Positions 23,916-34,215 of a stretch of DNA of 64,000 bases are shown one piece after another. This DNA comes from Ianthella basta (lineage: Eukaryota > Porifera > Demospongiae > Verongiida > Ianthellidae): assembly GCA_964019415.1 (NCBI GenBank), contig OZ025873.1, positions 4,068,776 through 4,132,775 on the forward strand, given 5' to 3'. A program made the position numbers and the translations under genes. The first letter of the stretch is position 1, and each line of letters starts with the position of its first letter. The notes beneath the pieces are model-generated. The model was not told the DNA's origin, made no database searches, and saw only the letters and a list, made by a program, of their open reading frames with translations.

Positions 23916-25209
23916 ATTTAGGATTCACTGTCGATGGCATGCAGTTGTTGTAGCTCTTTCTAGGCTGAAATAGCTTGGTTTGAGAGTTTACAAAAGTTGA
24001 TCTATGTGTCAATTGCTAGAAGGGTGCTCATCACTGACAGGAACATGGAGAACGTTTCTAAATGACACAGCCTATGCTGGAGATGGGCAGACATGCTTGA
24101 AACTTGTAATCGATTATGGAGTGCACAATGTAGCTAAAAAGTGTTGGAATGCTAATCGTGTGTTACCAATAAACATTTATCTCATAAATAAATTACCAAA
24201 CACCTCTAGTGCAACACCTTTGGCTACTATTTCTGTCTTCCATAACTCGCTCAGGGTAGCAGTGATTTACACCAAACTTTGGATAGGTAATCCAGGCACC
24301 TTAAACACCACTTTACCGAATATTGTGCAGGATTGACTTTAATATACATGAGCCACTGCTGCTTCTATAAATACATAGTAGACATAAAGAAAGATACAAT
24401 TCTACATTAGACCCAAATTGGGACACCCACTAATCAGAATACTCAGACATGGCTTTAGTGGTGTGACAGAATAGAGGCATTCTACTGTAGTCATTGAATT
24501 CCATCTTGAGCTTACCTTTTCTGCTAAGTTCAGAGCACACAACGAAGCACCAGATTGTTGCTACAGAGGCACAAAATTAAGCTGTATGTACATTTTTGAA
24601 TTACAATGGCAAGCTGGCTTAGTGGGATACCATGCAGAACAATGATAAGCAGCATTAATAGATTAGTTGATCCAGCCAAAACAGAAACATAAATGACTGG
24701 TCAGAGGTTGCAGTAGCACTCTCTATGCAAGAATAATAATAGTGTTCTTGATCTGAAAGGAAGCTTCACTAGCAAAAATCGGGGTACAGATGTTTTGGCG
24801 CAATCCTGAGCCATCATCAATGTAAGAAGATGTCAAATCTGGCAAAGAACGGACTGTAAAGTGTCCTCCATGGGTTGAAAGGCCTGTTCTTGTGGAGATG
24901 TTGCTTAATTTTGATTCTTCCTGTGCAACTGATCAAATGTTCAACTAGTGTAATAAACAATTTCCTTTGAAAATATTGAGACCAGTGGAGTGTCCAGCCG
25001 TCCGTCCAGTTGGCTTGGTCTCAAAATTAGAAAACAAAACAGAAAATTCAAGGTCGTGTTCTGTGAGAGTGTGGACTGTTCAGTAGAAATAAGGTTACTC
25101 CTGCGTACTTTACAGTTGACACTTCAACATGGTTGGCCTTTTTACCGGTTTTCAACCCCATATGGTAATAGTGCTACTTTTTGTTTGTATTACTAGAAAT
25201 AATATTTAA
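23916..25209. other. No gene recognised
   Basis: DAGL intron. The open frame at 24004-24336 has no family. Sequence at about 24840-24890 (GTGTCCTCCATGGGTTGAAA) faintly resembles 13910-13940 in reverse complement, suggesting a shared old repeat. Confidence 0.4.
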
Positions 25210-25210
25210 A

Positions 25211-25590
25211 TATTTTCTGCAAAAATAGTAACAATGTAGGGATGGCATAAAAAGGACAGAAACAAGTAAAGGCTGTTACACAGTGGAGCATTAGCCATGG
25301 TCCCTACATGCAAGAATGATGCACTATATAGTACTACATCCTTGAATGCAGGGACGATGGTTAATCCTCCACTGTGTAACAGCCTTTACTTGTTTCTGTA
25401 CTTTTGTGCCATCCCTACATTCATACTATTTTTGTAGAAATTTTTTATTAATTCTAGTTTCTGTGCTTCTTATGGTGTGCAGGTTGCACATGCTAAGTTG
25501 CAACCACAGGATATCCATGCAGATGTAGGACTGTATTTCTGGAGCTCGTCAGCACCTTTCTGCACGTTAGGCCACCGAAACAAGCTGGAA
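25211..25590 (+). mobile_element. Foldback element family 1, complete copy plus flank
   Basis: Two arms of about 100 bp (25211-25313 and 25341-25443) are inverted copies of each other around a 27-bp loop. The arm starts TTTTCTGCAAAAATAGTAA and carries GTAGGGATGGCA and CAGAAACAAGTAAAGGCTGT. The next 150 bp (to about 25590) also recur, on the opposite strand, at 30690-30850, so the repeated unit is larger than the foldback. No coding frame. Confidence 0.8.
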
Positions 25591-25599
25591 AATGGTGAC

Positions 25600-26186
25600 T
25601 GAGGAAGCTAACTAAACTGACCTGGAAGGCAAGTGAACATGGTCTGTGAGCGAGAAAATGATGTTCAAAAACATCTATTTTCGTCTATATATTCTTCATT
25701 GCCAGCTGTAACTAATGAACAAAATTAGCTATTGAACTAATTCCAAGATGAAACTATGGCAAATTAACCGAACTGTACTCTTTTGTAGTATAGACTTCGA
25801 AAGCGTATCGTTGACTCATTGTGGTTGCTGGGTCTTTCGGGAGATGTTGCAATGCGCATCATCATCATACATTATTTTTCATGCTGTGATAACAGAAGTA
25901 TATCTGAGCAGAGTATATGTGCTCTATTGTCTCTTCCCACTTGTCTTTGTCCGCTGCATGGATACTGTGGTGTAACACGTCATTGCATGGTTGTTACTGT
26001 GTGTGCTACCTTTAGGATTGTTACTATTTTTGATCGGTGTATGTGATTGCTTGAGTTATCTTTAGTATTGCGTTACCATTTATGGTTATCTCTGCTGTAT
26101 ATTTTTAATTAAGTAGTGTGACCATGTGTTGTAGAGGATCATTGATTGTTGAATTTTTGTTGGTCAAACTTGCAAACTATGTTACA
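25600..26186. other. Sequence left of the Ty3 element; possible LTR remnant
   Basis: A 5' LTR would be expected to end at 26186, just before the primer-binding-like site, but no matching 3' LTR was found. Weak similarity of about 50 bp (GGAGATGTTGCAATGCGCA near 25842) to 29950-29970 was noted but is too weak to call. Confidence 0.3.
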
Positions 26187-26200
26187 TGGTGTCAGAAGTG
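26187..26200 (+). promoter_or_regulatory. Primer-binding-site-like sequence of the Ty3/gypsy element
   Basis: TGGTGTCAGAAGTG directly precedes the gag start at 26208. Sequences beginning TGG complementary to a tRNA 3' end stand at this place in Ty3/gypsy elements. Confidence 0.6.
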
Positions 26201-26207
26201 CCCAGAC

Positions 26208-26740
26208 ATGGCAAACCTGCGTCTGCAGCCCCCACCTACCTTTGACTTCCGTTATCCAGACGAGTGGCAACAATAGAAGTGCAGATCTGAACAGTTCCGT
26301 ATCGCCTCTGGGCTGTCCAGCAGAAGGTAGAGAGAAGCAAGTGAGCATGTTCCTGTATTGCATGAGCGAGGATGCGGAGGACACGCTGCTATCCACCGGC
26401 ATTATGTCCGAAGAGAGTAAGCAGTACCAGACTGTAGTGGACAAGTTCGGTGCCTTTTTTAAGGTGAGACATAATGTGATCTTCAAACGAGCCAAATTTA
26501 ACTGCTGCGTTCAGGAGGAGAATGAAGCCATTGAGCAGTTCATAACTAGCCTTTACAGCCTGGCCGAGACTTGTGATTATGAAAACCTGATGGAGGAAAT
26601 GATATGTGACCGAACTGTCATCGACGTTTGTGATTATGCCTTGTCGGAACGCCTGCAAACCATTGCGGATCTTATCTTGGAAAAGGGAAAGACGGCCATT
26701 CATCAGCGTGCAGTGTACAGGAACAATAACAAATGCTAAA
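26208..26740 (+). pseudogene. gag: Ty3/gypsy gag
   Basis: From ATG at 26208: MANLRLQPPPTFDFRYPDEW, a stop in place of Trp, then QFRIASGLSS, another stop, then VSMFLYCMSEDAEDTLLSTG and the block VDKFGAFFKVRHNVIFKRAKF, EAIEQFITSLYSLAETCDYE, ALSERLQTIADLILEKGK. This is the usual capsid-like gag of metazoan Ty3/gypsy elements. The C-terminal zinc knuckle is not clear. The structural protein is inactive because of the stops. Confidence 0.85.
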
Positions 26741-27039
26741 AGGAGTTGCCAAAGAGACAGTTGGAGTTACTTCGTACAAAGGAGACAGGTCGTCAGGATC
26801 ACAAGGCCAGCCCTTGAACCTCCTCCTCAGGTAAGCTGGCTGGGAAAATATCTGGTGCAAGTGTGAAATGCAGTACGTAGATGTGGCAGAAATCCACACC
26901 CTTGTAGCCAGTGACCTGCAAATGAAGTTGTGTGCCACAAATGTGAAAAGAAAGGGCACTTTCAGTCCCACTGTTTTTTTGAAGACAATTTCCCACTTAA
27001 CAGATGGAATCAAAGTTTTGTGACCTACTGACAGTGATC

Positions 27040-29650
27040 ATGACTTGTTTGATCCTCTCTTCTTGGATGCCATTGGGGAATCATCAAAGTGCTGGATGAC
27101 AGAGATCACAGTCAATGGTGTGAAACCCAGTTCAAAATTGACACTGGAGCAGATGTCACTGCTGTTTATGAGGAGACATTTCACAAGATTCAAATGGGAA
27201 CACTGGCTGCGGCTCAGAAAGTTCTGTGTGGACCAGATCACTGACCTCTTGACACATGTGGACAGGTCACCTGCACCCTTGGTCACAAGGAGATGACCAG
27301 CGAACAGCAAGTTTATGTTTTGAAGGGTATCCAGAACAACTTCCTTGGGTTGCCTGCTATTAAGGCATTGCACCTGGTGGTAGAGGCAGATAGCATTGCC
27401 CAACCCGTGGGCAGAGCCACTGATTACCAGGTACCTGATCAGTTATTGTCACTCTTTCAAGGACTGGGCAACTTCCATTGTGAGTACACGATCTAAATGA
27501 AGGACGATACCGAACCTCTTGCGCCTTATACTCCAAGGAACGTACCCTTGCCATTGGACAAGAAAGTGAAAGCTGAACTCTAATGCATGGAGTCCCTGGG
27601 TGTCATCGGGAAGGTGGATGAACTGACATCCTGGTGCGCTGGAATGGTCGTTGTGCCCAAAAAGAGAGGAGAGGTCCGCATTTGTGTAGACTTCCGCAAG
27701 CTCAACGAGAGTGTATTGCGCGAAGTACACCCACTCCTAAAGGTTGACACACTTGCCAAGTTGACTGGAGTTTTGGCAAATCCCATTGGCAGAGGAAAGT
27801 CAGTACCTTCATTACCCCTTTTGGGCAATATTGCTTCCAAAAGTTACCATGTGGAATCAGTAGTGCCCCAGAGCATTTCCAGAAGCAGATGTGTGGCAAC
27901 AATAGAAGTGCAGATCTGAACAGTTCCGTTCCTCAAAGGCGAGGAAGGTGTTTTGTGTCACACTAATGAAGTTCTTATTTTTTAGCACACCCCCTAGGAA
28001 CATGACATCACGTTGCAGTGAGCTTTGCAGAAGATCAAGGATGCTGGAGTCACACCGAACAAGAGCAAGTGTGAATTCAAGAAGGGGAGCATTACCTTCC
28101 TTGGTCATGTCATCAATGCGAATGGCATATCTCAGGATCCTGACAAAACAGCAGCTATCACAGAGATGCCACAGCCAACTACTGTGACAGAGCTCAGGCA
28201 TTTCCTTGGAATGGCAAACACCTCATGTCGCTGAACTGAGTCAACCCCTGAGAGAACTGCTGAGTACCAAGAGAACGTGCACCCATGGGTTTGGGACCTT
28301 GCTCAGCAAGAAGCATTCATGAGAGTGAAAGAGGAGCTGACAAACCCTCTGTACTTGCAATCTATGACCTTGAAGCACAAACAAAGGTGAGTGCAGATGC
28401 CTCCATGTATGGTCTTGGAGCTGTACTTCTGCAGAAATCCTCTGAGGGACACTGGAAGCCAGTCTCATATGCCTCAAGAGCCATGACAGAAACAGAGTGT
28501 AAGTATGCTCAAATAGAAAAGGAAGCTCTGGCTGTCACTTGGGCCTGCGACAAGTTTATCAATTACAGTTTGGGGAAAAGAATCCTCATCGAAACTGATC
28601 ATAAGCCACTTCTCCCGATCCTCAACACAAAGGACTTGGACACATAGCCTCCACGTGTGCTACATTTTCGACTGAGGATGGCCCGATTTGACTATGTTGC
28701 TGAACACCTACCAGGGAAGTTGTTGTATACAGCTGTAGCCATTCCAGGTCCTTCTGATCACATTGAAGATGACCGAATGGAAACGCTGGTTGAAGCCATT
28801 ACCTCAAGTGTACTGGTCCAAGACAGTAAGTTGGATTCATTGACACAGCACAGTCTGAGGATCTGGCTTTGTGTCATGTCATATTGAACTGCAAGTCAAG
28901 CTGACTTGCTCGGGACCAACTAGATGACCATGTTCTTCTGTATTGGCCAGTCAAGGACAGCCTCACTCTTGCAGGAAACCTCCTGCTGTACAACCATCGT
29001 GTTGTTATCCCACCTGCCCTACGGAGAAGCATCCTGGTGAAAATCCACGTACCTCATCAAGGTCTGCAGAAGTCCCATCTCCATGCAAAATGCTCAGTAT
29101 GGTGGCCTCACATCGGGCAGCAAATGAACAACTTCATCAAGTCCTGTTCCAAATGTGTGGAGCAATCCACACCTGCCAGAGACCCCATGCTTCTGACTCC
29201 TCTTCCCAGTCATCTGTGGGAGAGAGTAGGGTCTGATTTGTTTGAATTGCAGGGGAAACACTTCCTGCTTCTGGTTGACTATTTTTCGTGATATGTTGAA
29301 GTTCAGCAATTGTGAGGAACAACATTGGCTCACGTAATCGCAGCAATAAAATCAGTTTTTGCTTGACAAGGAGTTCCCGCATTCCTCATGAGTGACAACG
29401 GTCCTCAGTACACCTCACGAGAGATGCAGTTGTTTGCACAGCAGTACAACTTCAAATAAGTCACCAGCAGCCCACACTATCCTCAAAATAATGAGTTAGC
29501 TGAACGAACGGTGAAGACTATTAAGAGTCTGTTGGTGAAAGCAGAGGACCTTCATCTTGTACTGTTAGCCTGTAGGGCAACGTCATTGCTGTAGTGTGGG
29601 TATAGACCAGTGCAACTGTTGATGGGCTGAAATTTGAGGACAGATGTTCC
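27040..29650 (+). pseudogene. pol: Ty3/gypsy pol: protease, RT, RNase H, integrase, all broken
   Basis: Domain order: aspartic protease with FKIDTGADVTAVYEE (about 27130-27172); RT with VPKKRGEVRICVDFRKLNES (27650-27712); a deleted stretch; HTNEVLIF at 27960-27983, where the catalytic HTDDVL should stand (Asp-Asp has become Asn-Glu); FLGHVINANGISQDPDK; RNase H with VSADASMYGLGAVL, EKEALAVTWACDKF and ETDHKPLLPIL (28390-28620); integrase with GSDLFELQGKHFLLLVDYFS, SDNGPQYTS and a YPQNNELAERTVKTIK block (29215-29540). Stops and shifts occur in every domain. A 37-bp gag-derived segment is embedded in the RT (27893-27929). No intact LTR pair is visible. Lies in a DAGL intron, opposite orientation to the gene. 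Confidence 0.9.
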
Positions 29651-30296
29651 CTAGATTTCAGGGACTCTCAAACCAGACAGGTCACATGTCCCTGAATTTT
29701 GCACCCAAGAGAGACGCCACAAAGAGAAACAGTAGGAAGACTATGACAGATGGCACAAGGTTTAGGTTCAACCAGACCTGGCCAACGATCAACTTGTATG
29801 GGTCCGCACCTACAATGACCAGCAAACTGGGGGTATCATCACTGCTGCTAACACTCCCAGGTGCATCTCTAGGCAGCCGTAAGCAGTGACCAAGTAGCCT
29901 AAAAACTGCTGCGAGCAAGCGTCACTCATTACAGTTACCGGGTCTGTTCAGAGATGTTGTTACGCGCAAGACACCATTTTACAATGACGTTGATGACCAG
30001 CAGTTTCCGCCCACTGTTCCTTCAATATCTGTTCAATAGCCTCACAGGACTGTTAGATCCGTTCAGAGGCACATACGAGACAAGCTTCAGCTGAAGTTAG
30101 CTTGCACGTCGTGTCAAAGGACATCCGTGGTCATGTGTATCCTGCCATTCCCAGCCTATCGCAAGCCAGCAAGTCAGTCCGTTGCCAGTTTTGAACTATC
30201 TGCACAGGTAGCAACAGAGACTGGCTGCTATAATGAGGGTACAGTTTAATTTGAACTTTTGCTGACAATGAATAAGATCTCCTATAACCGAAGGTC
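29651..30296. other. Sequence after integrase, nothing assigned
   Basis: It may contain the eroded end of pol and a 3' LTR, but no duplicate of the 5' flank proves it. Confidence 0.35.
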
Positions 30297-30690
30297 CTAG
30301 AGACGAATTATTAAAAATGACGTCTCGGCCCACTGAAAGAAAAGAAGCACTCTATGGCTGCAGGGCAGCTAGGTGAATGGTACTCCTCTAAGCTCATGTC
30401 CCCCCACTCCCTCAACTGGCATGGCGCGTATCAAGTCTGCCAATGACCAGTAGTGGAAAGGTCAATAATTTCAAAAATGGCGTGTCAGCCCGCAGAAAAC
30501 GGACAAAGGAATCTCGCTCTTTGGTTGCAGGGCAGCTAGGTGAACGGCACCCCTCTAGGAACATGGCCGCTCAGTCCCTCAACTAACATACAGCATCTTG
30601 AGCCGATTCTGTGCAAGGCGCCAATTTTATGAGGGAACAAATGAACGCACAAACTGAGATCCAGTGCATTATAGTAAGGTACTTGGTTAG
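30297..30690 (-). repeat. Dispersed two-monomer repeat, copy 2
   Basis: Inverse copy of 3660-4050. The box CAGGGCAGCTAGGTGAA occurs near 30360 and 30528, about 170 bp apart, each followed by a PyCTCAPu-rich stretch. It ends at 30675 with CAGTGCATTATAGTAAG, the reverse complement of the edge at 3662. Confidence 0.65.
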
Positions 30691-30965
30691 CTTCCTGTCG
30701 CCATTTCCCTCAGCTTGATGCAGTGGCCTAACGTGTGGAAAGGAGCTGACGAGCTCAAAAAAAGGTCATACACCTGTATAGATGTCCTGTGGTTGCAACT
30801 TAGCATGTGCAACCGGCACACCATAAAAAGCACAGAAACTAGAATAAATAAAAATTTTCTACAAAAATAATTAAGGATGTAGGGATGACACAGTAAGTAC
30901 AGAAACAAGTAAAGGCTGTTATGCAGTGGAGCATTAACCATAGTCCCTATATTTAAGGAAGTAGG
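30690..30965 (-). mobile_element. Foldback family 1, half copy with flank
   Basis: Reverse complement of the flank and one arm of 25211-25590: ATGTAGGGATGACACAGTAA and AGAAACAAGTAAAGGCTGTT at about 30880-30920. The other arm is lacking. Together with 25211 it brackets the Ty3 element as inverted copies. Confidence 0.75.
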
Positions 30966-31044
30966 ACTATAATAGGGTGTTCACATGGGCATTGAAAACT
31001 GTACTGGCACGGTTTGGTTTGGTTTCTAGTTGTCATGTGATCGA

Positions 31045-31320
31045 TAAGCGAAAGATAGTGGGAAATTGGAAGGAAGAGGAAGTATGGAAGTTAGTTGAAC
31101 TTTGGGGAGACAATGTCATTCAAGGTCAGTTGGAAAGATGTAAACAGAACCAGCATAATTTATATATGAAAGAATTGCAATGGGAATGAAAGATTCAGAG
31201 TTTGAAAGACCAATGTAGAGAAAAAGCTAAGAAGCTGAAAGCAAAATACAGGAAAGTCATGGAAAACACAACAAGTTAGGAGTGGGATGAATCTCTAGGA
31301 AGTTTTTGACATTCTTCAAG
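31045..31320 (+). pseudogene. Myb/SANT-like (trihelix) DNA-binding domain remnant
   Basis: The frame reads IVGNWKEEEVWKLVELWGDN then VIQGQLERCKQN, a stop, SLKDQCREKAKKLKAKYRKV, a stop. This is the pattern of Myb/SANT-like trihelix domains (W-x-EEEV-x-KL-x-ELW ... QCR-x-K-x-KKLKAxYRK) that occur in metazoan Harbinger-type transposons and in some host genes. Two stops within 90 codons make it a pseudogene. The link to a transposon is inferred. Confidence 0.6.
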
Positions 31321-31497
31321 GGTGCCCGCAGGAATTTTGAAATTGATACGCACACAAAGAAAATTTTAAATTGTCGCAGCGCACACAGCAATACCACAAT
31401 TCAATGAAGTACAGTCAATGCATCTGATCAAATAGCATGTTTTGGTCTTGATAATAGTTAGTATACATATGATAAATACTGTAATATAATTGACAAA

Positions 31498-31551
31498 CAA
31501 GTATTTCGAGTTAAAAACTCGTGGGGCTGCCGCCCCAACTCGAAATACTTG
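31498..31551. repeat. AAGTATTTCGAGTT hairpin repeat, copy 3
   Basis: Perfect 15-bp arms around the inner hairpin GGGGCTGCCGCCCC, followed by CTCCCTTCGGTCGC. Part of duplication copy A. Confidence 0.9.
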
Positions 31552-31619
31552 CTCCCTTCGGTCGCAGCTCTGTCGCTCACAATAGGTAAACATGACATTG
31601 TGTCATATACCTCAGTAAC

Positions 31620-31667
31620 CTCAGCACACACACACACCATTGTCAACAGACACATCACACACACACA

Positions 31668-31710
<43 letters not shown>

Positions 31711-31795
31711 ACACACACACATACACACACAAACACCACACACACACACCACACACAAACACCACACACACACACCACACCTGCACACGCAGAGA
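31620..31795. repeat. AC microsatellite with ACC interruptions
   Basis: CA runs broken by CACCACA steps. Confidence 0.95.
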
Positions 31796-32008
31796 AATCT
31801 CCAGCACAGACAGACACATGACTGCTTACAGCACATGCATTTACAGTGAGTATTCACAGAAATATAATGTACCAAGGAACCCACAGTCGCCAGAGTAGCT
31901 AGTGGTCTGTGATGGCAAAGCTACGTACGTTTGTTACAGCGCAGTACGCGTGGGCCTGGTTCTGAAGAGCATTTAGAAGAGCAACCGTGCGAGCTAAGCT
32001 TTTCAACG

Positions 32009-32227
32009 CTAGAAACAGTTGAAGAATGTTAGCGTGTGCATATCACGGCGCTCACCAGTTTCTACGTTACTCCTGTCATGTGTTCCAGGCGGTGGAGTGA
32101 AGTCCTCCGAGGCAGGCGTGGTCATTAATATCGAAGAAGGCGCGGGCGAAGTCGATGACCTGTTGGGCGCTGTCTCGAAGCTGTCTCTTTGCCCGTCGAC
32201 CAGAAGTGCTGTAGGAGTCTGTTCCAT
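32009..32227 (-). CDS. Small ORF in CpG-rich duplicated promoter-like segment, function unknown
   Basis: 72 codons from ATG at 32227: MEQTPTALLVDGQRDSFETA then PNRSSTSPAPSSILMTTPAS. The frame is Ser/Thr/Pro-rich and could be a first exon. About 90 bp upstream on the minus strand lie CCGGAAGTCGACC (an ETS-type CCGGAAGT box) and GGCCATTTTATT, words common in animal promoters. In copy B (35.4-36.25 kb) the start is CTG and codon 18 is TAG. It could be the 5' end of a real gene or of a transposon. Confidence 0.3.
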   Translation of the reverse strand: MEQTPTALLVDGQRDSFETAPNRSSTSPAPSSILMTTPASEDFTPPPGTHDRSNVETGERRDMHTLTFFNCF

Positions 32228-32763
32228 GATCAGCGGCGGAAGAGAGCGTCCAAAGTTCGCTAAGACGTCGTTTAGAAGCCGGTTTTCAAAGTCCCTTGGC
32301 CTCGCACACGGTCGACTTCCGGCCGAATAAAATGGCCGACAATATAAATTATCAATGTGCACTGCAGGGTCAGCTCTGCTGATTTCATAAAGGGATCAAT
32401 TTTATTTTCTAACCCAGGTAAAATTGGTACGCAAGTGCGTACTCTGCGTATACGCTGTGGGCGCCCTTGTTCTTGAAGAAATACACTTGGTAGCAAGCCT
32501 GCAACCAGACCAACTATTGTTGTAGATACCCTGGGTGATGATGTAGGCAAAGTTGAATGTGAGCTTGGTGAGGAGAATGAGGATGAAACAGACTCAGATG
32601 GATCCACCAAAGGCACAGGGTCTGTTTCCGTAAAGTGGCATAACTGTGCTCAATGCTCTGCACAATCTTCAGCTAATTTAAGGAAGGCGTATTAGTCAGT
32701 GCTGGTATCAATCTGATGTAACCACAGTCCTTTGGATATGCAAAAACTGTACAAGCTAGTGTA

Positions 32764-33010
32764 TAAAAATTACTTCAGAATTAAAAAGGATTTAGGAAAG
32801 GCCAGCAGAAAAAGCATAGAAACAAGCAACACATTGCCGTGAAGTTCGCTATGCATTCCTAATATCCTTGTAGCTACATGGGACTAGCTAGCTAGACATT
32901 TGGGCCCATGTAGCTGTACAAGGAAATTAGGAATGCATAGCGAACTTCATGGCAATGTGTTGCTGGTTTCTATGCTTCTTCTGCTGGCCATTCCTAAATC
33001 CTTCTTAAAT
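32764..33010. mobile_element. Foldback element family 2, complete copy
   Basis: Arms 32785-32882 and 32905-33003 are near-perfect inverted copies with a loop of about 22 bp (CTAGCTAGCTAGACATTT). Key words: GGATTTAGGAAAGGCCAGCA, AGAAACAAGCAACACATTG and GCATTCCTAAT. No coding capacity. Confidence 0.9.
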
Positions 33011-33099
33011 CTAAAATAATTTTTGAAAAGAAACCTTTAAAATAATATATAAAATAAATAAATATATAAATAAATATATAAAATAATTTGTATATACTA

Positions 33100-33363
33100 G
33101 TTTCTGTATAGAAGCTTCTCAGGATTCGCACCTTGTCAACCAGCGACAGCGAGAGCACCGCAAGGCAGTGGAGTCAGGTGATTGTGTGAACTCTGCACTG
33201 GCTGAGCATCACCCAGTAGACTGGGACCATGTGAAGGTATTGGACCACCATCCCCAATTGCATCAGAGGCTGACCTTGGAGTTGATTCACATCAGTTCGC
33301 AGTCACAACCAGTGAATAGGAACCTTGGGATTTTGCCCCAGGTGTACAACCCCTTGTTCTAAC
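33100..33363 (+). pseudogene. Penelope-like element C-terminal GIY-YIG-type tail
   Basis: The frame reads EASQDSHLVNQRQREHRKAV, NSALAEHHPVDWDHVKVLDH, HQRLTLELIHISSQSQPVNR and LGILPQVYNPLF, stop at 33361. This is the end of the endonuclease domain joined to Penelope-like RTs, with a conserved R-x-x-EH ... SAL-x-xH ... DW-x-x-x-KVL-x ... E-x-x-xI ... N-R-x-x-G ... Y. The start of the GIY-YIG fold and the RT are missing. The hammerhead-like motif at 33560 follows 200 bp downstream, where a Penelope terminal repeat would be. Confidence 0.65.
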
Positions 33364-33559
33364 TAACAGTGCTCTCATCTAGCTCATCATGTAGTCTGTC
33401 CTATTTTAGCCACTCCTCTACTGTTCGACCATAGCTTTTAATCTTATTCCAAATTTCAAATTGGCAATCATCACCTGCTGTCATTTATTTACCACCTTTT
33501 TTTTTTTTTAGAACCTAGTGTATTTAAGCGAGCATCTCACCTGTTTTTGTACTAAGCCA

Positions 33560-33598
33560 CTGATGATGACAGCTGTATAGCTGTTAAAATGTTTGGCA
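33560..33598 (+). ncRNA. Degenerate hammerhead-like motif downstream of the Penelope ORF
   Basis: CTGATGA (intact) is followed by stem II TGACAGC-TGTATA-GCTGTTA, then AAAATGTTTGGC. The last part aligns with GAAACGTCGGC of the 48.8-kb copy after G-to-A and C-to-T changes. Catalysis is unlikely. Confidence 0.45.
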
Positions 33599-33610
33599 TT
33601 AATTTCCTGT

Positions 33611-34215
33611 TCCTGACTAGTGAAGTTTCAATTACTCTCTGTTAGTATTCAGCAGATGGCTGCTAAATGTGGTAGGAATACAGGGAGGTAATTCAAGAAT
33701 AATTGTTTTGTCTGAGTTCTTGTGACTCTTATGGTTGCTGCAATATCTAAGAGATAGTGAAATGGTAGTGTTTGGTTGAATGTAAACTCCTCCTTGTGTC
33801 ACTTTGCCACAAGCGAGGCACACCACTGTAGGATTGTCTTGCCTATTCAACAACTAGCCACGATTGAGTCTTGCAGCTTACAGTCTCTTTTAAACTATGC
33901 ATAATACACAGCACTTGTGAATATCGAGTATTTATTATGAATCACACGAATCCAGCTACAATAATTGCATTACAGAGTGACAAGTCAATTTCATGACAGT
34001 ACCTGACCCTTCCCTCTAATGGCGAGTCAAGAGATGCCTGAATGGGAATAATCATGGTCTCTACATTATTCAATGGTGCTGTGTAGAACTATAAATTACA
34101 GCAGTCTTAATTGTCCACTGTGTAAGACTTCATTTGTTTCTGCACTATTTGTGCCATCTCTACAACTTTGTTATTTTTGAAGAAATGTGTTGCTTGCATG
34201 CATAATTATACAAAC
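33611..34215. other. No exon recognised; single eroded foldback arm
   Basis: DAGL intron. A family-1 arm remnant lies at 34115-34185 (CCACTGTGTAAGACTTCATT, TTTGTGCCATCTCTACA). Confidence 0.45.

Larger units (their letters stand above)
31496..32350. repeat. 855-bp duplicated segment, copy A
   Basis: Homologous throughout to 35395-36252 in the same orientation. It comprises the AAGTATTTCGAGTT hairpin (31498-31551), an AC microsatellite, about 230 bp of unique sequence, a CpG-rich exon/promoter-like part read on the minus strand, and the end AATGGCCGACAATATAAATT. Differences are scattered single bases and microsatellite length. Confidence 0.9.

Noticed and set aside
25600..26186. 5' LTR of the Ty3 element
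   Set aside because: No matching 3' LTR; only about 50 bp of weak similarity to 29920-29970.
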